Virus record (IMG/VR): IMGVR_UViG_3300009788_000035
Coordinates: 1 to 48,461 of that record
Direction: 5' to 3' (one strand)
DNA: 48,461 nt
DNA from: a virus
A program made the translations under genes and the position numbers. The notes beneath the pieces were generated by a model. It made no database searches. It was not told where the DNA came from and saw nothing but the letters and a program-made list of their open reading frames with translations. Shown in pieces: positions 22,517 to 31,743 of the stretch. Every line of letters begins with the position of its first letter. The first letter of the stretch is position 1.

Positions 22517-22936
22517 ATGGCGACTGGTGTAGCAGTATTAGCTTTAGCTACTGGCGCTTCTCAACAGAGGAAAGCGGCTAAATCACAACGTAGAGCACAG
22601 AAGGTCCAAGTACGTAGGGCCGATATAGAGAATGCTAGACAGCGTAGACAACAAGTAGTGACTGCCCGTAGACAACGTGCTTCAGCAATAGCTCAAGCAG
22701 AAGCTTCTGGTATCTCTGGTGGATCACAAATAGCAGGTGCAGCAGGCTCTGTACAGACTCAATCTGCAAGTAACATCTCCTTCCTTAACCAACTAGAGTC
22801 GCTAGATAGGACTAGATTTAGTGCCTTATCAGACGCTAATACGTTCCAAGGACGTGCAGGACTTGCTGGATCGATAGCTGGTGTAGCTTCTGGACCATTG
22901 GGAAGCGAACTAGAATCCTTTTTTAGACCAGGATAA
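22517..22936 (+). CDS. Internal virion protein B
   Basis: 139 residues. A hydrophobic-Ala start (VAVLALATGASQ), a very basic helical part (QRKAAKSQRRAQKVQVRRAD, RQRRQQVVTARRQRASAIAQ), then an Ala/Gly/Ser-rich segment (ASGISGGSQIAGAAGSVQTQ) is the usual pattern of T7 gp14-type ejection proteins. Such proteins sit in the head core and enter the outer membrane at infection. It is flanked by the other core protein genes. Confidence 0.8.
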   Translation: MATGVAVLALATGASQQRKAAKSQRRAQKVQVRRADIENARQRRQQVVTARRQRASAIAQAEASGISGGSQIAGAAGSVQTQSASNISFLNQLESLDRTRFSALSDANTFQGRAGLAGSIAGVASGPLGSELESFFRPG

Positions 22937-22942
22937 ATATAC

Positions 22943-25900
22943 ATGGCGGAAGAATTAGTATCATTACCAGCTAGCGATGATGTCCCATTAGAGGATAATA
23001 TCGCTGGTGATGTTCCGAATCTCTTTGATGAGAATGAAGCTGTTATCCGACAGGAGCCGTTTAGTATTCGAGGGACTAACTTAGGTCATGCGGCTATACT
23101 GAAGAACCATATAGATGGAGAGCATCCAGTACAAGCATTTGCTAACTTCTCTGCTGAAGAGAACACTAATGCATTACTCCAAAAGCTAGCAGGGATTAAA
23201 GCTCAAGTAGATTCCCAGGATATAGTGGATGTCTTTGTAGAGAACCCTGGGGAAACTGTGCCTGAGATGGCTCAGAACACCTCTATCTATAAAGAGATGA
23301 TAGCCCAAGCAGAGGCAAAGGCTGCTGATATACCTCAGCAGATAGTGGAGGCTGCTAGTAGCTTAGATTCGGATGAAAGAATACAGAATAAGATTAAGGC
23401 CCAGCTTACTGTATTAAAGACAGTTCAAGACTTAGTTAAGGACTACAGTACCCTAGAAATGATAGGAGATGCTGCTAAAGCCTTTATTCCTGGTAAACAG
23501 ATACTAGATAACATACAAGCTACTGATTCAGTATTCGGTGCAGATGATGTCATGAGAGACCTAATAGTGGGGTTTAAGTCCCTCTCTGCTGAAGATCAAA
23601 TAGAGAAGTGGCCGTTCATAAAAGAACATCTATTGGATACTCTTCCTAAAGGACGGGCTATCTCAGTTATGTCTAAGTTTATGGACCCTACAGGTGAGGA
23701 TGACTTATCAGATTTTAATGCATTCTGGGCAGCACTAGATTTAGCAGACGTGACTTTTGTAGGGGCTGGTATCGCTAAGCGTATAGTATCCCTACAGAAG
23801 AATCTGAATGGTATCAAGATGCTTAAGGACTTGGAGAGTACAGAGCTTGCTTCTGATATAGCTGCCGGTGCCGTATTAGACACAACAGGTAACACAGCTA
23901 AGGCAGCAGGGGTAGATGATGTAACAGCCGTTAATAACGCCTCCCCCTTTGATGTTAGTGATCTAGATGCTGCTTATGCCTCTGGTATATCTACTGAAAC
24001 ATTGAAGCGTATAGAGGATGTTAAGAACGCACAAGAGAGTGTGGTACGTAGCATAGCCTCAGAGAAAGATACATTGAAGGAGGCATTCCTAACTGAGCCA
24101 GAACGGGCAGCCTCTGAAGCTAAGTTTGTTAAGGGATTAGTAGAGGAAGGTTTCGAGAATATACGTGTGGTAGATAGGTCTGTTGATTCTACTAAGTTCT
24201 CCTATGCGTGGAAGTCTGAGGGTGAGACCGTAGAGGATGTAGCTAGGTTAGACCTACAGTTTGATGATGCTGGTAGATGGGAAACCTCAGCTATCTCTAG
24301 ATTAAAGGCGATAATAGCATCCCCTTCTGTATTCGCTAAGGCTGGGCTTAAAGATGCGTTCCAGCAGGCAGTTAGGCTCGATGCTTTATCTGCTAAAGTG
24401 GGTAACCAGCTACGGGTTCTACAAAGGGAAGCATTAGCCCCCTTGTTGGGAAAGACAGGAATCAAAGGACTAGACCCAGAAATTAGACTGCAATTAGCTG
24501 ATTTAGATACGGTGTTATTACAAGGGGATGAGGCTAGTATCCTATACACTCCTATAGAATTACGGTCTGGTGTCAATGGTGTTAAGCTTAATGACAACCA
24601 GATAGAAACATATTACAACGTACGCAATCTATATGACAACATATTCTCTCTAAGGAATGTAGAGGAGAGACGTAAGCTAGTAGCCCAAGGTATGCGTGAG
24701 ATACAGCTTGGTGAGGACAGTGTAGAGGTAGGTAAAGTATTAGATAGTGCTCAATCCGCATCCTCATCCATTAGGAGTAGCGACGCTAAGTCAGTCTGGC
24801 ATTTGGAAGAGGGGAAGAGTATTGCTGTTGGGGATTTAGACCTCCCTAAATTATACGAAGAGGGTTTTGTACTATCTAGATTAAAACAACCCACTAAGAT
24901 GACTGAGTCAGGGGACAGCTACCAATCTGTATTGATACGTAAGGCTAACCATCTAGACCTACCAGAGCAGGTGTTACACTTTAAAGAAGGGTATGTCCCT
25001 CGTGTTAACAAGAATGCGTATTGGTTTGTTAAGTCGTATACTCCCTTGAATGTAGACGGAGACCTTAAGGTAAGGGGTTCTAGTAATACCTTACGCTTCT
25101 TTGATAATAAGAAAGAGGCAGACGAGTTCGCAGAGACCTTGAAGAAAGATGATCCAGCAGGTGACTATAAAGCATTAGAAGACAGGGAGATGGAGCGCCA
25201 GATAGTAGGTGACTCTAATATCGGTTCAGGAGGAGGACTCTACACCGGTGCTCGTGCTAAAGAGAAGATACCCTTTGGTCCTGATGGCTTACCCTCTGAA
25301 AGGTTTGGAGCCTTTGAAGCCCTAAGTTTGAATATAGGTGGATTACAGAACTTCGTAACTAGGAATCAATGGCGTCTAGGTATGGAGAAGAGGTGGACTA
25401 ACACTGCCGCAGAATTGGGGGTGAAGGTAGATGGCTTTGAGCCTAGACTAGCCCCTGTAGAAACAGAGGCAGGGAGATTCTTACGTAAGGCAGGAGAACA
25501 AATAGAGGAGTGGGCTGGATTCCCCTCCAAGTCAGAACTCTCTTGGGACGGACTAGTCCAGGATACTCTAGAGTGGGCTGTTAATACAGCAGATAAGGGG
25601 CCAGGACTCAAGTTCCTAAGAGGAGAGAAGGTAACCAGTGCTATCCATTACTTGAAGCATAAAGACCCTATATCATCAGCTAGGTCTATGGCTTTCCATA
25701 CCCTACTCGGAGTATTTAATCCAGTACAAATGTGGGTACAGGCTCAAGGGGCTTCTGTAGCCTTGACCATGGCGACTAAATTCTCTGACCCATTAGGTGC
25801 AGTACGAGCTATAAAGAATCAAACACTCCTAGGAATGGCTAGCAGGAGTGAAGGCTCCAAAGAAGCATTGGCTAATATAGCTAAGGCTGGTGGAATAAAG

Positions 25901-27292
25901 ACTACAGAGCTACAAGAGATGCTGACCTTATGGAAGAAGACAGGTTTAGAGGATTCTATCCTAACTACAGCAGATCACTCAGCTTCAGTTAGCGGCCATG
26001 GTATAGGTTCTGATGCCTTACGTAGAGCAGCAGATGCAGGGCTGTTCTTCTATAGAGGTGGTGAGCTATTCAATAGACGGACTTCATTCCTGGTAGCTCT
26101 TAGGGAATTCCAGAGTGCGAATAAAGGGGCTAAGGTAGGAGATAAAGAACTCAAGCGTATCATTACCAGAGCTAATGATTTTATGCTTAACCTAACCAAG
26201 GCCAATAAAGCTTCCTGGCAGAAAGGTATCGCTAGTATCCCAACTCAGTTTATGCAAGTAACTGCTAAGACATTAGAGAGCCTTCTAGGATTAAACGGAC
26301 AGTTCGATAGGGGAGAACGGGCCAAGCTCATGTTTGGCCAATTAGCCCTGTATGGTGCCGCTGGGGTGCCTTTAGGTAACATGGCTGTTAGATGGTACTC
26401 CGAGTCAATGGGGCTAACTCAGACAGATGTAGAAGAGCTGGACCCAGAACTTGTCAAGGGGATAAATGAAGGATTCTGGGGATATTTAGCTCTATCCGCT
26501 TTTGATGCTGATGTTGAGTTAGGTGTTAGAGGTGCCGTATCTTCAGGAGTTGGTAACTTAGTTTCCAGTCTACTATTCTCTGACGCCCCTATATCTGAGA
26601 CACTTGTGGGAGCTTTTGGTAGTGTACCATTAGGTTTCTATCAAGCATTCAGAGAGATAAAACCTATGGTCTTAGGAGAGCTAAACTCTAAGACAGGTGT
26701 TAATGATGGTACTATCTTGAAGAGCTTAGATGCAATAGCTTCCATATCCTCTACTTGGAAGAGTGTAAGAAAGGCTAGGTTCATGCATTATTTTAATCAA
26801 ATGATTAATAGGCGTGGAGAGGTGATCATAGAGAAAGACTTCAGTATAGGAACAGAGGTTGCTACAGCACTTGGGTTTCAACCTTCTGATGCTGTCCGTG
26901 TGCGAGACCTCCAACAACTCAATAAGATGTTACAAGAGGAACGGAATGATAGAACAACAGATATGGTTAACCTCTTTTGGAACTACTCTAGAGAGTTAAG
27001 AACAGCAGACACAGAAGAAGAGAAAGCAGATATTATAGATAAGTTCGACTCTGCTAAAAAGTTGCTTATGAATACCTTACCTACCCCAGCAGATAGAGAC
27101 ATAGTTCGTGAGGCAGTGGCTAGGAAGTTAACTAACCCCAAGTCCAAAGCAGAACGAGAGGTTGTGAAGTTTATAAAGAATTTCAATGATGGCCGGACAG
27201 GGGATATAGAGGATATAAAAGCTACATTAACTGCTAAGGGTCTAATACAGACCGGAGCAATCCTGCAAGATACTACCATAGAACAAGAGTAA
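22943..27292 (+). CDS. Large internal virion (ejection) protein
   Basis: 1449 residues, the largest gene. Size, position after the gp14-like gene, and a mostly helical, charged sequence with Ala/Leu-rich stretches indicate the T7 gp16-type inner core protein that is ejected to span the cell envelope. I see no convincing lytic transglycosylase motif at the N terminus, unlike T7 gp16. Hydrophobic segments near residues 955-975 (SARSMAFHTLLGVFNPVQMW) and 1120-1140 may be membrane-active. Confidence 0.75.
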   Translation: MAEELVSLPASDDVPLEDNIAGDVPNLFDENEAVIRQEPFSIRGTNLGHAAILKNHIDGEHPVQAFANFSAEENTNALLQKLAGIKAQVDSQDIVDVFVENPGETVPEMAQNTSIYKEMIAQAEAKAADIPQQIVEAASSLDSDERIQNKIKAQLTVLKTVQDLVKDYSTLEMIGDAAKAFIPGKQILDNIQATDSVFGADDVMRDLIVGFKSLSAEDQIEKWPFIKEHLLDTLPKGRAISVMSKFMDPTGEDDLSDFNAFWAALDLADVTFVGAGIAKRIVSLQKNLNGIKMLKDLESTELASDIAAGAVLDTTGNTAKAAGVDDVTAVNNASPFDVSDLDAAYASGISTETLKRIEDVKNAQESVVRSIASEKDTLKEAFLTEPERAASEAKFVKGLVEEGFENIRVVDRSVDSTKFSYAWKSEGETVEDVARLDLQFDDAGRWETSAISRLKAIIASPSVFAKAGLKDAFQQAVRLDALSAKVGNQLRVLQREALAPLLGKTGIKGLDPEIRLQLADLDTVLLQGDEASILYTPIELRSGVNGVKLNDNQIETYYNVRNLYDNIFSLRNVEERRKLVAQGMREIQLGEDSVEVGKVLDSAQSASSSIRSSDAKSVWHLEEGKSIAVGDLDLPKLYEEGFVLSRLKQPTKMTESGDSYQSVLIRKANHLDLPEQVLHFKEGYVPRVNKNAYWFVKSYTPLNVDGDLKVRGSSNTLRFFDNKKEADEFAETLKKDDPAGDYKALEDREMERQIVGDSNIGSGGGLYTGARAKEKIPFGPDGLPSERFGAFEALSLNIGGLQNFVTRNQWRLGMEKRWTNTAAELGVKVDGFEPRLAPVETEAGRFLRKAGEQIEEWAGFPSKSELSWDGLVQDTLEWAVNTADKGPGLKFLRGEKVTSAIHYLKHKDPISSARSMAFHTLLGVFNPVQMWVQAQGASVALTMATKFSDPLGAVRAIKNQTLLGMASRSEGSKEALANIAKAGGIKTTELQEMLTLWKKTGLEDSILTTADHSASVSGHGIGSDALRRAADAGLFFYRGGELFNRRTSFLVALREFQSANKGAKVGDKELKRIITRANDFMLNLTKANKASWQKGIASIPTQFMQVTAKTLESLLGLNGQFDRGERAKLMFGQLALYGAAGVPLGNMAVRWYSESMGLTQTDVEELDPELVKGINEGFWGYLALSAFDADVELGVRGAVSSGVGNLVSSLLFSDAPISETLVGAFGSVPLGFYQAFREIKPMVLGELNSKTGVNDGTILKSLDAIASISSTWKSVRKARFMHYFNQMINRRGEVIIEKDFSIGTEVATALGFQPSDAVRVRDLQQLNKMLQEERNDRTTDMVNLFWNYSRELRTADTEEEKADIIDKFDSAKKLLMNTLPTPADRDIVREAVARKLTNPKSKAEREVVKFIKNFNDGRTGDIEDIKATLTAKGLIQTGAILQDTTIEQE

Positions 27293-27298
27293 TACACA

Positions 27299-29128
27299 AT
27301 GGCGGATAGATTACAAAAGACTATAGATGTACAACCTTCAGTAGCTTCTGTGGGGAATCCAGCCCAGGCTGATAATACCATAGCTCAGTCAATTACTAAC
27401 CTTAGTAATATAGCTAGTGATGCAATAATCACTAATCGTAAGGCAGGGCTAGAGGATGAGATACGGGACTTAGGAGACGAGGTCTTTGCAGTACGAGAAG
27501 GTAGAGAACTAGAGGAAACATCCGACAGGTTTAAGTTACTTCAAAAAGCTAAAGATCAAGGTAAGTTAACAGATACCTTTGTCAATATACAGACAGAGAA
27601 AATCCTTAAGCAGACTATTAGTAAGAACCCTAGGTTTGCACCAGAACTACGACAAGAAGCTGCACGGATATTAGGGTTTGATCCAACAGGTTCAGAAGTA
27701 CAAGCATTATTCGGTAAGAGTGGTAGATCATCTGGGTCTAGACCACAATCTCAATTTGATAAGATGCAAGACTTAGCTGATAACTTTGCTGCTGTATTAG
27801 GTAAAGACCCTCAAGATGTCTTAGGGACTATGGTTAAGTCTCAGTTCTTAAAGGACCAGGTAGGGGTACAGGAGAGCTTGAATAAGATAGGACAGTCTAA
27901 CGCTAATGGTATCTTTAATGCTCATCTAGACACCGTAGAAAGCTCTCTTAGTGATGTTGTGGGTAATTTGCAACTCCAAATATCTCAAGGTGGTATTGTA
28001 AATCCTGAAGTAATGAAGGCTTCAGTATCTCAAGCTAAACAAGCTAGCTGGGCTGAGTTCAGATCGTCATTAGGACGGGCTGACCTTAGTACATCTCCTG
28101 CTGACTTACAGACTTTCCGTGCTCAGTTTGAGGAAACTTGGGCTAATGTAGATGAGATGGTTGACTCAGGAACTATGGAGCAGATAGTCACCAGGCAATC
28201 TGGTACCTTGGATAAGTTAGCGTCCATACAAGGGTTTAATGTCTTTGGTCAAGTAGCTGTAGTCAATCAAGCTATGGGGCAAGAGGGAGTTAAGTTCTAC
28301 CTTAATCATGCTACTAAGTTCCAAGACCCTAACCAGCTTAAACTGCTAGAGAAATTTATACCTGCAATAGGGCAAATAACTAATAAGAATTCTGAGGTAG
28401 CTAGAGAATGGTCCAATAGCTTTAATAAAGTAATGGGTATGAGACCTACAGGTGCTGATCCTTCCCCAGGAAAGAGAACCCCTATGGATGATGCTGTATC
28501 ACAAGTACTAATCCGTGATGGGGTTGAGACTGAAATGCGGGATAGGGTCTTAAAGGGTATAGAAGCAGAAGGAAAGACCTTTAAATCCTTTGGCTTCTAT
28601 GGACAACCAGGAGTTCGTGGTCTAGCTACAGATAATGAAGTCCAATACATTAAAGACAGATGGGCTATAGAATCTGACCCACTAGTAGCTCGTATAGCTA
28701 CGTCATTAAATACTAATAAGAACTGGTCTATAGCTGTAGAAGATGGTGAGATCATCCCTAAGTTTGATATTACAAAGATTGGAGAAGGGGGTGGATTCCT
28801 ATCTGCTAATACTTCACAACCTGCTGGTCTATCTGATGACCTTAAGAGGTTAAACTCCCAGAATAAATTACTACAGAATGGATGGTCAGGAGACGTAGGA
28901 GAGAACTCCTTTGGGTTTTTAGAACGTACCTTAAATAAGATAACAACTTTACAAGCTGGTCCTGGGGGTAGCAACGATACCAGTGGTGAATTACAGGAGG
29001 CTATAGATGCTGTTAAAGAAAGTCCTACACCTGCTAATATTGATACTCTGCGTGCTCTTGACCCTGAGCTTGTCGCAGAGGCCGAAAGAAGAGCCTTACA
29101 ATTGGGGGGAACTCCAAATGGCGAGTAG
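27299..29128 (+). CDS. Internal virion protein, core component
   Basis: 609 residues, helical, polar and rich in Gln, Asp and Lys, with no membrane segment. It follows the giant ejection protein by 6 bases, as a second core protein (T7 gp15-like place, though the order differs). Distinctive parts are ADNTIAQSITNLSNIASDAI near the N terminus and GFYGQPGVRGLATDNEVQYI around residue 431. Its end overlaps the lysozyme-like gene by 11 bases. Function is by context. Confidence 0.65.
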   Translation: MADRLQKTIDVQPSVASVGNPAQADNTIAQSITNLSNIASDAIITNRKAGLEDEIRDLGDEVFAVREGRELEETSDRFKLLQKAKDQGKLTDTFVNIQTEKILKQTISKNPRFAPELRQEAARILGFDPTGSEVQALFGKSGRSSGSRPQSQFDKMQDLADNFAAVLGKDPQDVLGTMVKSQFLKDQVGVQESLNKIGQSNANGIFNAHLDTVESSLSDVVGNLQLQISQGGIVNPEVMKASVSQAKQASWAEFRSSLGRADLSTSPADLQTFRAQFEETWANVDEMVDSGTMEQIVTRQSGTLDKLASIQGFNVFGQVAVVNQAMGQEGVKFYLNHATKFQDPNQLKLLEKFIPAIGQITNKNSEVAREWSNSFNKVMGMRPTGADPSPGKRTPMDDAVSQVLIRDGVETEMRDRVLKGIEAEGKTFKSFGFYGQPGVRGLATDNEVQYIKDRWAIESDPLVARIATSLNTNKNWSIAVEDGEIIPKFDITKIGEGGGFLSANTSQPAGLSDDLKRLNSQNKLLQNGWSGDVGENSFGFLERTLNKITTLQAGPGGSNDTSGELQEAIDAVKESPTPANIDTLRALDPELVAEAERRALQLGGTPNGE

Positions 29129-29882
29129 GTCAGGGGTAGAAAGAATCAAGGCAGACGAAGGGAGAAACCCTAGAGGTCATTTAGTCCAGGGTATTCTGCA
29201 TATAGGGATAGGTTCCAATCTAGAGACAGACAACGCTAGAGAGCGCTTACTCATGGCTGGTGTACACCCTAGAGACTTAGACTCTGTAATGAAAGTTAAT
29301 GGTAAGGTACTCACTCCTGAACAAGTAGATGCTCTATTTGATCTAGACTTAAGACAAGCTGAAGTTGATGCAGGAAACTCCTTCCTTAACTTCTCCACAG
29401 TACCTCAATCAATGAAGGATGTACTAGTCAATATGTCTTTCCAACTAGGTAAGACTCGATTAAACCAGTTTAAGAAGCTCAGACAGGCTGTAGAGGGGGA
29501 AGACTGGGCTAAGGCTGCTGATGAGATGTTAGCCTCTAAGTGGGCTAAAAAGGACGCTAAGACAAGGGCTAAGAGATTAGTCAAAGAGGTACGTAAGATT
29601 CAGATGACGCCTATCCCTTCTCCCATATCTAGATCAACCCTAGCTAGGGTTAGGTCAGCAGAGAAGGAGTTCCAACAACAACTCTTCAATCAACGGGCTG
29701 ATGCATTATCCTCTGTTTTTAGCAGGGAGTTTGTTATTGACTCTCTCGCTAATGCACTTAGGAAACAGAAGAGTACTGAACAAGTTGCAGAAGGGGAAAC
29801 TCCAACACCTACACCTCCAGATTCTCCCCAACCAGAACCAACAACAGAAACAGAAATAGTTAATAATGAGAAGGCCGCCTAA
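29118..29882 (+). CDS. Lysozyme-like (GH24) protein with long tail
   Basis: 254 residues from the ATG overlapping the previous stop; an upstream in-frame ATG lies deep in the preceding gene and is unlikely. The start GVERIKADEGRNPRG.....GILHIGIGSNL has the catalytic-Glu region and the IGIG turn of GH24 lysozymes, then LTPEQVDALFDLDLRQAE, VLVNMSFQLGKTRLNQFKKL and WAKAADEMLASKWAK, standard for the family. The usual catalytic Asp (T4 D20) and Thr (T26) are not at the expected places. About 90 extra C-terminal residues end in a Pro/Thr-rich tail. It has no signal sequence. It may be the endolysin or a virion enzyme. Confidence 0.75.
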   Translation: MASRSGVERIKADEGRNPRGHLVQGILHIGIGSNLETDNARERLLMAGVHPRDLDSVMKVNGKVLTPEQVDALFDLDLRQAEVDAGNSFLNFSTVPQSMKDVLVNMSFQLGKTRLNQFKKLRQAVEGEDWAKAADEMLASKWAKKDAKTRAKRLVKEVRKIQMTPIPSPISRSTLARVRSAEKEFQQQLFNQRADALSSVFSREFVIDSLANALRKQKSTEQVAEGETPTPTPPDSPQPEPTTETEIVNNEKAA

Positions 29883-29896
29883 GAGGACAAATAGCC

Positions 29897-31183
29897 ATGG
29901 CTACGGAACACAATACAATTTTAGACCCAGAAATACATGAACCTAAAGGGATTGCTGCTGCTAGCGCCGCTAGAGTATTAGTTTCTGATGGGGCTGGTAG
30001 TGGGGCTTGGACTGGTATTTTACCTAATAAACCTACTAGTATAAATGTAGAGGCTGATTTCCCAGAACAAAGTGGATCAACTATCACCCTACAGTCTGAC
30101 GTTGTCTATGCTATAAGTGACAGCTTCCCTACTGCTAAAAGATTTATAGTAGAGAATAATGCAACACTTATAGGCTTTGGTCCCATTGGTCCAACTCTTA
30201 CATATACAGGAACAGCAGTTATGTTCACTGGGGCAGATGCTAATTTTGATATATTTAGAGTTAGGATAAGTAGCCCCAATGCTACTGAAACATTCAACTT
30301 TGATGACGCAGCTTCCCCTAATACCAAAGAGTTCTCCATACGGTCTTCTACCATAATATCCACACCTAAGCTAGGAACTTTTAATAACCTAGCATTAGTA
30401 GGGTGGGATACTGTGGGTGTAAAGAATTTAGATGATGGTATTACACTTAGTGGTACCGTAGGGACTATATTCGCACTCAATAAAGTAAATATGGTATCAA
30501 CTAGTGCTACATGTAAACATGTTGACTTAGGTAGTGCCATAATACCCACTATCGATTTCCAGGATGTAATATTCTCTGGCCCTGTTGGCGCTGTTGCCAT
30601 CACAGGATTAGCCTCTAGTGGTAATATACCAAGTGGGCAAATAGGGACTGTAGTTGGATGTAATTTTGTAGGAGGGCTAACTGCGCCTTTCTCAGGTATA
30701 GACCCACAAGAGGACATAAGGTGGAGAGCATCGGGGAATAGCGCTAACGTTTCTGACACTAACCCTTCTGCGCTAACAAGCCTGACAGGGAATGCAGTAG
30801 CAACTCTTATGGGTGTTGTCAGTACTCCTGTTAAGTTGGCAGGGGCTACTTGGGTAGATGAAAGGTCGTCTAGGTTCTCCATCTCTTCCGTAGGAACCGT
30901 TACGTATAATGGAGAGAGTACCCTAACTATACCTGTCCATATAGTAGTCTCAGCGGCACCAGCAGCAGGGAATGCAAAGATACTTAAAGTATTCCTAGCT
31001 ATTAACGGAACTGTTATTACTCCCACTGGGATGGGATTACTTACTGATGTAGGAGATAATCAGATATTCAAGACCCTGTGGGAACCTATGCTATCTACTG
31101 GGGATACACTGGAGATATTCATGTCTAATGAGACAGATACCAACAGTATTCTAGCTACTGATGCTCTACTAATGGCTCGATAA
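29897..31183 (+). CDS. Fibre-type protein, last gene of the right arm
   Basis: 428 residues. The start MATEHNTILDPEIHEPKGIA and ARVLVSDGAGSGAW is a common N-terminal module of phage fibre or spike proteins. Residues about 60-280 are a beta-rich shaft, and the last 110 (from about DERSSRFSISSVGTVTYNGE to EIFMSNETDTNSILATDA) look like a jelly-roll C1q/TNF-like head. Likely a host-recognition or capsid fibre protein. It ends 3 bases before the converging left arm. Confidence 0.7.
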   Translation: MATEHNTILDPEIHEPKGIAAASAARVLVSDGAGSGAWTGILPNKPTSINVEADFPEQSGSTITLQSDVVYAISDSFPTAKRFIVENNATLIGFGPIGPTLTYTGTAVMFTGADANFDIFRVRISSPNATETFNFDDAASPNTKEFSIRSSTIISTPKLGTFNNLALVGWDTVGVKNLDDGITLSGTVGTIFALNKVNMVSTSATCKHVDLGSAIIPTIDFQDVIFSGPVGAVAITGLASSGNIPSGQIGTVVGCNFVGGLTAPFSGIDPQEDIRWRASGNSANVSDTNPSALTSLTGNAVATLMGVVSTPVKLAGATWVDERSSRFSISSVGTVTYNGESTLTIPVHIVVSAAPAAGNAKILKVFLAINGTVITPTGMGLLTDVGDNQIFKTLWEPMLSTGDTLEIFMSNETDTNSILATDALLMAR

Positions 31184-31186
31184 GGT

Positions 31187-31558
31187 CTACTTTAGGGAGG
31201 ACTTTTCTCTTACCTTCTTGAATATACGGTTTATCTCTGTAACTAGCCACTCCTGATGATAGGCTACAACTTCTGTATTCTCTACAGCTATAGGGATTCC
31301 CCTAGACTCTAGCATAAAGTGAGTAGCATGTAATGCTTCATGGTATATGGTCTGTATATCTGAATCACTGTGTAGGAATACTAAGCATGAGTCAATATCA
31401 TCATCATCAAGCAGAGGCTTGGTAAACCCACATATCGATTTAGGGGGATGCTCATCATAGTCTTCTTTAGTCTTTTTTCTAAGCTTATCTAAGGATTCCA
31501 ACCCAATTACAAGGTGGATTAAATAGTAGTATGGAGGTACATATATGTGCTTGATCAT
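31187..31558 (-). CDS. Zinc metalloprotease-like protein (HExxH)
   Basis: 123 residues. TIYHEALHATHFMLESRG gives an HExxH zinc motif (His73, Glu74, His77), and VENTEVVAYHQEW downstream may supply the third ligand. This arrangement recurs in small phage-encoded zincin-like proteins. The substrate is unknown; candidates are host proteins or virion maturation. It is the last gene of the left arm, and its stop lies 3 bases from the stop of the right arm. Confidence 0.65.
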   Translation of the reverse strand: MIKHIYVPPYYYLIHLVIGLESLDKLRKKTKEDYDEHPPKSICGFTKPLLDDDDIDSCLVFLHSDSDIQTIYHEALHATHFMLESRGIPIAVENTEVVAYHQEWLVTEINRIFKKVREKSSLK

Positions 31559-31563
31559 ATTAA

Positions 31564-31743
31564 CTATCCTCCCCTATTCCTCTTTCTTTCTTTTTTAACG
31601 ATCTTCATGTGATGTTTGAGCAGGTTAACTACCGTTTTTTCTTTCCCTGGCTCTAGTAATTTTTTATGTAAGTAACCTTTGTACCCTAGATACGTAAAGT
31701 ATATTCTGTCTTCGTCTTCATCCTCTATATGCCTAATAATCAT
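31564..31743 (-). CDS. Small basic hypothetical protein
   Basis: 59 residues, starting MIIRHIEDEDEDRIYFTYLG, ending with a lysine/arginine-rich tail (MKIVKKERKRNRGG). The ATG overlaps the stop of the phosphatase gene (TAATG) and has GGAGTATAGTTA upstream, so it is very likely translated. No family recognised; the basic tail could bind nucleic acid. Confidence 0.65.
   Translation of the reverse strand: MIIRHIEDEDEDRIYFTYLGYKGYLHKKLLEPGKEKTVVNLLKHHMKIVKKERKRNRGG

Noticed and set aside
30106-31026. 306-codon minus-strand ORF opposite the fibre gene
   Set aside because: It mirrors the fibre reading frame, has no ribosome-binding site or family pattern, and its composition (Ser/Pro/Leu) is that of an antisense shadow.
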